DNA of 64,000 bases, from positions 45,322,884-45,386,883 of the forward strand of contig NC_074719.1 in assembly GCF_947242115.1 (NCBI RefSeq). The letters run 5' to 3'. Below the pieces are notes generated by a model. It was not told the DNA's origin and searched no databases. It saw only the letters and a list, made by a program, of their open reading frames with translations. The position numbers and the translations under genes are program-made. The stretch comes from Biomphalaria glabrata. Its lineage: Eukaryota; Mollusca; Gastropoda; Planorbidae. Below are positions 56,604 to 64,000 of the stretch, in pieces. Each line of letters opens with the position of its first letter. The first letter of the stretch is position 1.

Positions 56604-59111
56604 CAAATACATAAATGTAATAATTTTATAATATGAGCTAATGTCATACATTTTTATAAAAAGGAAAAACAAAAAATAAATACAACTTAAAAATAATGAC
56701 CATATCACACAAAGAACCAATCTGAGCTGAAGTCCAAGGTCACCATAAAAACTGGTACCAAAATTTCTCATCACACACTGGGTACAATATGTACGATACA
56801 ATTTGTTTTGTCGCCGTCTGGTGAAAACTTCTGGTACAGCAAATGGTCAGGACAGAATCACAACAAATAAATTATGAAGATGGCAGAACAAAAAAAAAAA
56901 AAAAAGTGTATAAAAGATGAATTTGAAGAGAAAAAAAAAAACAACAACGGACTCCTGGAGAGGAGCAGATAATGATTAATAATAAAACTTGTACTGAGTA
57001 ATAAAACAAGCTTTCACTACTACACTCAAAGAAGCTTGAAATAAAAATAGGTTCCATGCTAAAGTCTAGTGTCAGTTCCTTGCACAGCGCTCACTTTAAA
57101 ATCACAAACAAAATATTGTCAAACAACAACTAAAACAATCTTCACAGCTGGTTTCTGACAACACAGAGATTTTCATCACAAGATGAAACTTTTTGACAGT
57201 ATTTGTACTCCATATATAGATTATTTCCTTAAAAAAACAAAAAAAAAACATATACAAGGCTCGACGGATTACAAAAACTACTTATGTTTCCTTGTAAAAC
57301 CTGCATGTGTATAGATTTAATGGCTGACACAAAATAAAATACAAGACAAGCAAAACTGAAGAAATTTATTTTAATTATTAAATTAATGAAGATAATAAAA
57401 ACTTTTTTTGTTTTTGTTTTTACATCAGCCCCAACAATGGTAGAAATAAAGTGACACACCACACACTTCGAAATGAACAAAGACCATCACCAGAGGAAAG
57501 TGGAAGCAATGAGAAATAAATTCAAAGTGGAATTCCATATCAAGTGAAATGAAACGCAGTCATACATGTTTAGTTTCATGACAGAAGCTGAATCCTATCG
57601 ACACTTTAGTAATCACTCGATTAGACCATTGATGTGTCTGTACGTTATTTTCACCTAGAAAGAAAATTGCCTGAACTACCAATAGAACCAGTCAATGGTG
57701 TGTAACACTTAAATGTCGGTGTCACTTGTCCGCTGCCAACAGGTGCGACTGTCAGAAATCATAAGTTGCATCAGCTAATCATTCATCCCAGCTAGTTTTG
57801 ACAATTATTCAAACAAATGAAACACAAGTCTGTCACATTAAATGTCCCCACAGAAACAAATACACACTTGCATCCATTCTAATTGATATTTCAAAGTGTT
57901 TCTATTTCATAGCAGATTTTTAAAACTAGATCACAGTGTCCAACTGTGATCATAACAACATTCTCAGAAATAATCATTATTCAGCAAACACACTATATCA
58001 GAAGGAATATGTATAGTAACATAGAAAATATATTTTATAGCACATTTGAACGCCATCAAGGTACATTACGCCATTCCTTAAGTAAAACTTCAACGTAAAT
58101 TCATATGAAGCACAATTTCAATTACAAGTCTTTTACAACACATCAGTATGGTGATCTTAACTGACAAATCTTATTCTGAAAATAACCTCATGTTAAAAGA
58201 GATAGACATTTGTTGTTTTTCTCTAATTGAGTATATGTTTTAAATAGTTGACATTTTCTGTGGCGTGTTTATCACAAGTACTGACCACACTTTTAATCCT
58301 TATAAATAAATACTGTTATAGCAGTCAACAAGTCCAATTTGAATTTAAGATATGACAATGTCTTCAATTCCAAAGATTAAGAACGAGATTGGTGTTTAAC
58401 GCAAACCCAGCTGCAAGCTGCATATTTTCTCATGTCTGGTTCAGGCTGGAAACCTTACAGAGTTTCACAAGGCCTATGAGATAGGGATTTGTTTAGTTCA
58501 ACAACTAGAAATGTTTATAAACTTGATCTATGTAGTCTCCATCAGCACACTGTAGTATCATGGCTTGAAACTGATACCGTACTGAAAGCTCAATAGAAAT
58601 GTCCCACCAAAACTCACTGGAAATTTAATGACCATAACAGACCACTCAATGTACAGAAATACTGTATCCTACAGTTTAGTCTCTACACAGAGTCAACAAA
58701 AACTTGTCTATAATAGGCCAGTGTTGGGTCACAGAACAAACTATTGGTACTGATAAAAAGAAAAAAAAAATCAGTTCAAAAGGGAAGGATTTTCAGAATG
58801 GGGGAAAAAAAAAGCTGTTGTCACAACGTAGAGATAAAAAAATAAAAACTCTTCATTGTGGAAGACTTGAATAAATGTCTCAATTCATGCACAAATAAAA
58901 AAAAAAAGGTCTTAGAAATATTTTAAAATAAAAAATAATTTAAAAAATCACAATAAGATTTTGTAAATCAAATCATGACAATGTTTTGAAATATTTATAC
59001 TTTGACAGTTTGCTTTGATACAAGTAAGAAAATAGTCAAGAATATAATCGACATACAAGACCAGTTCTTCAATGCTGACAGTTCAAAGCCCATCATCCCT
59101 ATTTTATGCTG

Positions 59112-59506
59112 TAGAGGTATTTATTTTATCAGCCTACCCTCAATGTGCTAAACAACAGAGGTATTTATTTTATCAGCCTACCCTCAATGTGCTAAACAAC
59201 AGAGGTATTTATTTTATCAGCCTACCCTCAATGTGCTAAACAACAGAGGTATTTATTTTATCAGCCTACCCTCAATGTGCTAAACAACAGAGGTATTTAT
59301 TTTATCAGCCTACCCTCAATGAGCTAAACAACAGAGGTATTTATTTTATCAGCCTACCCTCAATGTGCTAAACAACAGAGGTATTAATTTTATCAGCCTA
59401 CCCTCAATGTGCTAAACCAACAGAGGTATTTATTTTATCAGCCTACCCTCAATGAGCTAAGCAACAGAGGTATTTATTTTATCAGCCTATCTTCAACGTG
59501 CTACAC
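59112..59506. repeat. 44-bp tandem repeat, about nine copies
   Basis: The unit is CAGAGGTATTTATTTTATCA, then GCCTACCCTC, then AATGTGCTAAACAA. The copies are nearly identical at the left and decay to the right. Confidence 0.9.
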
Positions 59507-60694
59507 ACAAAAGAGTCAACAGCCTATCATCATTGTACAACAAAACAAGAGTTATCAACCAATTATCACTGAACTAGACAAAAGAATTATCACTGCACTG
59601 TACAACAATTATCAGCTTATCATCACTGTACTGTACAACAGAGTTATCACCAGTAGTGCTCTACCTCACGCAGTACACCACAATCAACTGCGTCAAGCAG
59701 GAAGTTACAGGAAGAAAATTTGAGTTAAGGGAGTACAAATGGATACAATAAATATATATAATCCTCTATCTACAGACATGCACCTCACGACAATGTTATT
59801 TCTGCTAAACTATTTGGACCAGTCAACCCTTACACAACTTTTAAATAAGACTTTTTAAAAACTGTAAAAAAAAAATTAATTAATTGGTTTTGTATTGTAG
59901 AAGCTTATCAAAGTTTTGATAACTTTATAACCTAATCAAAACTACACTACGAGTTAGTGATTCTTTAACTTGCAGAAACAGCTAGAATGGAAAATGTATG
60001 CATGTTTCGAATTGAAATGGTGGTGGTGAGGGGAGGGGGGGGGGGGAGGAGAGAATGTCCTGCATTCATGGTTAGTCCTGTTTCAAACTGAAATGGAAAA
60101 ATAATTTTATGTATGGCCTTTTTGAATGTTTTAAAATACTTAAATCAGCAATACTTCAGATCTTCAAACTTTCAATAGAGATGTACAGTAGAATCATTAT
60201 ACGATGTACATGAGGCAACTTATTTTTGTTTTAGAAGACTAGCGATACAAAATTGGAAACTCTACATCTATAGATAAAATATTAATATAGATTCTATGTA
60301 TGTTTAGTTATTATATTATGAAAGATAAAACAAGGTTTGTTTGTATGTACATCCTTTTTCATTTGCACCCAGGTGTTCAACATACACACAAAAAGTCATC
60401 TTAAAAACAAGACTTGCCAGTCTTGCCAACTCTTAGTGACAAAAGAATTTATATATAAATAATTGAAATGGCCTTGAAGCAGCGCTGCTGTGTTTACAAA
60501 TGATGTCATTTACATCTTGAGCAATAAGAAATTGCCAAATAGTGATTTACAAGCAAGAAAAATAAAATAAAAAATATATAAAACAATCAGAACAAGTGAA
60601 CAGGTAAACACATGTACCCAGTACCAAATAATGAAGCCCAAGTGAAGGTGTTTTTACTTTGAACATATTTAATTAGGGTCTGCTAGCACTTCTA

Positions 60695-60920
60695 AGGCTA
60701 TATCCTTCAAAGTGCGGGATGAGCGGCTGAGTGACATTAACCGCTTGGCTACCAATCATGTGGGTCTTGAGTTTGAAATCTGAATTGAGCAGAGCTGCGT
60801 TTGCTGAGCACCTAAAGGCAGCACAGAAACCTTCTCCTAGATACCCCCCACAGGTCCACATACGACATTGGACTATTAGCCGCACTGAACATGCTATGGT
60901 TTGTTTTATACAGAAGTAAT
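60695..60920 (+). mobile_element. SINE family 3
   Basis: Tail landmarks CTAAAGGCAGCACAGAAACC, TAGATACCCCCCACAGGTCC, GACATTGGACTATTAG and GAACATGCTATGG lie in the order shared with 44285 and 29985. A tRNA-like head (GAGCGGCTGAGTGACATTAA) precedes them. Confidence 0.65.
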
Positions 60921-61332
60921 TAGAACAAAAAAAAAAAAGTTTACATTTGTACGGTCAGCAAGAAGTGCCCAGAACTTGGGACGTTCAATTCAGTCAATGA
61001 ATATCGCATTAGGCCAACCAGATTATAGTTGAACTTGATTCACACTCTAGCAGAACTAATTCATTTCCTACTCAAGAATTTTGCTTAACTACAGAGGAGA
61101 AGAAGAATCTGTTTCTTATATAAAAAGTTACAAGCAAAAAAAAAATTGTATGAAATTGATTTAACATGCCATACTTTAAAAAAAAAAAAAATTTTAAGAA
61201 ACAATTTTATATGTAGTATGAATATAACACTAATGAATATAACAAGAGAGTCTAGAACTTAACAATACAACAAGGGCAAACTATTTCTATCCTGTAAAAA
61301 AAAAAATATGAGCCAAGTGGGATTTTGTCTAC

Positions 61333-61497
61333 AAGTGTTTCCCAAACTGTGTTCCACAGCCTGAATACAAACTACTGGAATAATTCACTAGCATGCCACC
61401 AAGTGAATCTCTCTAAAAAAAAAAAAACAAAGTGTTCCGCTAAATACTCAGAATGTGGGTAAGTGTCCCATTAAGGAAAAAGGTTTGGGAACCACTG
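61333..61497. mobile_element. Possible hAT-type MITE
   Basis: The left end AAGTGTTTCCCAAACTGTG and right end AGGTTTGGGAACCACTG form imperfect inverted repeats of the CAGTGGTTCCCAAAC type. Flanks GTCTACAA and ATCTAAAG agree at only five of eight positions, so the target duplication is weak. Confidence 0.5.
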
Positions 61498-62293
61498 ATC
61501 TAAAGTATGGCCCACAATATATTCAATGATGTGGATCTCTCATATAACTCATTTATTGCCAGAATGTTTAATTTTTAAAACAGAAATGAGACAACCTGTT
61601 AGCCCTGACTCTGTAATGACTTTCTCTAAGCAATGTACAACTACAAAATGTGCAGATTGATTCACAAACGATAGAATGCTGCAGTTGATACTGAGAAGTC
61701 ATGATGCATAGTTCAGAAATACACTATTTAAATAGTCGGTAAAAAAAAATAATTAGAAAATTCAAACAAAATAAAACAAACAAAAAAATACAAAACATAC
61801 ATATATTTGTTCACAAGGAACAAATAATTTTTAGAAATAAACTTTTTGCAGTATGAGAAAAGAATGCATATAATCTCTCAGGGCACCACTTTGAAAATAC
61901 AATTATGAATCTGATGTCCACTACATAGCCATTAAATGATCACAAAATGTTATATCTCATATATATATATATATATGTATATATCTATACATAAATGTGA
62001 ATACTTTATAAATAAAACAATAATATTGTAATTAAATATACACTCATATGTATATGAAATAATTTTGACTAAATAATGTAAAGCTAATTAATGGGAGATG
62101 GGAAATGACTTCATGACAATATATACACATCTTGAAGGTGAAATTACAGGCAAGGATTACTCGATGCAGTCATATCAAAATATTTGTAATACTAACTATA
62201 AGGTCGACAGTGTTTTAAATCAAAGGCTATGGTATAACTTAAGTTGGACAGTACCTGGCAAGTCAGTTGACTTGTCCAAAGTTCTTGACAGTG

Positions 62294-64000
62294 TCACTTG
62301 AAATGTTTTGACATATGCTGCTTAAGATTGTATCTTGATCTCGATGAGAAGGAGCAATAATCACAGGAATGAGGCTTAATGTCAGTGTGGGTAAGCTTGT
62401 GTCGATTCAGGCGTGAAACATTCCTGAAGCTCATCCCACAGTCTGAGCAAAGGAATGGCTTGACACCCTCGTGCCGAAGTATATGGTCGCTCAGGCTGGA
62501 CCGGGAGCTGCACTTGTAATCGCACTGCGTGCAGGCCAGGGGAGTCTTGTTATCATGTCGCTCCATGTGGTACCGCAGTCTCTTTTGGGAATCACACGTG
62601 TAATTGCAGATGGAACAGGTCAACTCCTCTCTATCTTCATGCATTTTCTTGTGGCTGGCAAACTCTCTGCTGGAACGGCAGACATAACTGCACTTATCAC
62701 AGAGGAACGACTTATGCCCGTCACTGTGACTTCTGAATTCTTCGCTGTCTGCACACTTGAAGTCACATTTGTCGCACTCCAACACCTTCCCATCCTCGTG
62801 TGTTTTCAAATGCTCTTTCAGATCTTCATCCGTGGGGTACGTGGTCTCACACACCGAACAGGAGAAAACACTTTCAAGGGTGTGTGTCTTCTCGTGAATA
62901 GTCAGCCTGTACTTCCTGTTGCTGGTGAACGAGCAAATGTTACAGCTGAAAAGCTTGTCCGAGTTATGTGTTCGCATGTGAGCTTTCATGTGATCCCGTC
63001 GCTTGAATGCCTTTTCACACTGCTCACACTTGAATGGCTTAACATCCGTGTGAGTCAGCTTGTGGCGCTGAAGCATTGTTTTAGTAACAGCAATGTACCC
63101 ACACTCAAAGCAGATGTGTGCAGGTTTTGATGAATTGTCACTATTTCCATATTTCCTACTAGCCCTATGGAAAAACTCCCCCTCCTCAGACATGTCATTA
63201 CTGTTGCTTGGAATGTCAACCGAAATGTCATCACTTAAAACCATATCATCATTGCCCATGTGAGAGCTCTCATTTTCATGTTTATGATTGACATTGGATG
63301 CTAATTCTGCTGCAGATGGTGAAAGTACCGGGTGCTCATCAAGCCCGCTGCCAGAAGAATGATTAAGTGGGACGCTATTCTGAGCCGCGCTCTGACTAAC
63401 TGTGTCAGAGTTTAAAGGTGAGCTTGTGCCAGGATTCATGTAAAAATTCATGTTGGCACCCATGCTGCCAGGAAATACAGTCTCATTGTAAATATAAGGA
63501 GTAGAAAAGGCATACCCACCATTTCTGTCCAAGTAATTGAAATTTGGATGATTCTTGGCTATGCCAGGACTGTAGGCCATGGTATTATTTTGACTTAACA
63601 AACTGTTCACTTGCTGGTATGCATCCTGATAGGCTGACGTTTGACCCATGGCTGAGCCACCGGGAAAACTGAAGCTGGAGTTGCTGCCCTGATCCCTCAG
63701 CATGGTTAGGTCACTAATGCTTCTGTTAAACAATTGATTAGCTAGGCTCAGCTGATGCTCTGTTAGTTTTATTGGATCCTGCTGGTCTGGAAAGACTGGG
63801 TTTAGATCTTTTGAGGAAATAGTTTCCAAGTAGGCCGAGGAAGTTAGCTGGTTGATGAGGGGCTGGAGGTCTGACTGAAAAGACTCTTTGATTATCTCAG
63901 TTGTCGTGTCCATGGGACTGATATAAGGAATCTGCGTCTTAGGCTTGCGTCTCCTGCGTGTTCTCTCTTGGTCTGTGTGCCTCAGCATGTGCTGCTTCAG
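62294..64000 (-). CDS. C2H2 zinc-finger protein, 5' part beyond the window
   Basis: The frame is open at the right edge (LKQHMLRHT, the end of a C2H2 finger) and runs 568 residues to TGA. The Met at 63988 is therefore an internal finger residue, not a start. After a basic RTRRRRKPK patch, about 270 residues are low-complexity with many Ser, Asn and Gln. Ten C2H2 fingers follow (ICFECGYIAVTKTMLQRH onward) to the C-terminus NLKQHMSKHFK. The spacing DNKTPLACTQCDYKCSSRSS matches ENKTPYQCPDCDYKCSSRAS of the gene at 46537, as does GVKPFLCSDCGMSFR with GLKPYLCSFCGAAFR. The two are paralogues facing each other. It is likely a nuclear regulator; the orthologue is not identified. Confidence 0.92.
   Translation of the reverse strand: MKQHMLRHTDQERTRRRRKPKTQIPYISPMDTTTEIIKESFQSDLQPLINQLTSSAYLETISSKDLNPVFPDQQDPIKLTEHQLSLANQLFNRSISDLTMLRDQGSNSSFSFPGGSAMGQTSAYQDAYQQVNSLLSQNNTMAYSPGIAKNHPNFNYLDRNGGYAFSTPYIYNETVFPGSMGANMNFYMNPGTSSPLNSDTVSQSAAQNSVPLNHSSGSGLDEHPVLSPSAAELASNVNHKHENESSHMGNDDMVLSDDISVDIPSNSNDMSEEGEFFHRASRKYGNSDNSSKPAHICFECGYIAVTKTMLQRHKLTHTDVKPFKCEQCEKAFKRRDHMKAHMRTHNSDKLFSCNICSFTSNRKYRLTIHEKTHTLESVFSCSVCETTYPTDEDLKEHLKTHEDGKVLECDKCDFKCADSEEFRSHSDGHKSFLCDKCSYVCRSSREFASHKKMHEDREELTCSICNYTCDSQKRLRYHMERHDNKTPLACTQCDYKCSSRSSLSDHILRHEGVKPFLCSDCGMSFRNVSRLNRHKLTHTDIKPHSCDYCSFSSRSRYNLKQHMSKHFK

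Larger units (their letters stand above)
55876..62293 (-). other. Probable long 3' UTR of the right-edge zinc-finger gene
   Basis: No exon was found on either strand. A minus-strand AATAAATAAAAT near 56597 is a good poly(A) signal and would give a 3' UTR of about 5.7 kb. It holds a 44-bp tandem repeat (59112-59506), a family-3 SINE (60695-60920), a possible hAT MITE (61333-61497), and G- and A-runs. Confidence 0.45.

Noticed and set aside
63988-63988. Met at 63988 as the start of the right-edge zinc-finger protein
   Set aside because: The frame is open to the window edge, and the Met lies inside a zinc-finger end (LKQHMLRHT), so the true start is outside.

Overview
The window reads as the nuclear genome of a mollusc, most likely a heterobranch (pulmonate-type) snail. 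It is AT-rich, its genes have short exons with GT/AG introns, and it carries several tRNA-derived SINE families that I associate from memory with gastropods. It also holds an animal flower/CACFD1 gene and two C2H2 zinc-finger genes. No bacterial or organellar features were seen.

1-6.2 kb (minus strand) holds what I consider the best find: a complete small gene that no single long open frame reveals. Exon 1 (5976-6161) encodes a signal peptide and an acidic pro-region. Two later phase-0 exons (3414-3563 and 1783-1917) each encode a linker, a dibasic site, a cationic amphipathic peptide starting GWL, and a Gly-Lys-Arg amidation/cleavage signal. A last exon (48-179) ends the protein, with AATAAA close behind. 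It looks like a two-peptide precursor of amidated, cecropin-like helical antimicrobial peptides, 200 residues in all. A 204-bp tandem duplication has copied half of one peptide exon.

6.2-19.8 kb is a repeat zone. A 2.4-kb 15-bp minisatellite (8774-11180) and a 2-kb 36/51-bp minisatellite (14105-16070) are built from the same monomer in opposite orientation. They flank the first of two broken Ty3/Gypsy-type elements (11400-13197 and 16539-19754).

19.8-32.6 kb holds a five-exon flower/CACFD1 homologue (21573-29720, plus strand). Its last intron contains a 5.2-kb DNA transposon with 24-bp inverted ends and many subterminal motif copies. 32.6-46.2 kb has no host gene that I can see. It contains SINEs, MITEs, LINE tails, old Gypsy fragments, a 24-bp A-tract minisatellite and a 1.77-kb non-coding element with inverted ends.

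46.2-64 kb holds two paralogous C2H2 zinc-finger genes arranged tail to tail. One is complete, with 1075 residues and 19 fingers, on plus. The other runs off the right edge on minus, with ten complete fingers visible. About 12.5 kb lies between their stop codons. It seems to be mostly very long 3' UTRs, judging by converging poly(A) signals near 55.76 and 56.6 kb.

All family assignments come from reading the sequence and from memory. No database search was run.
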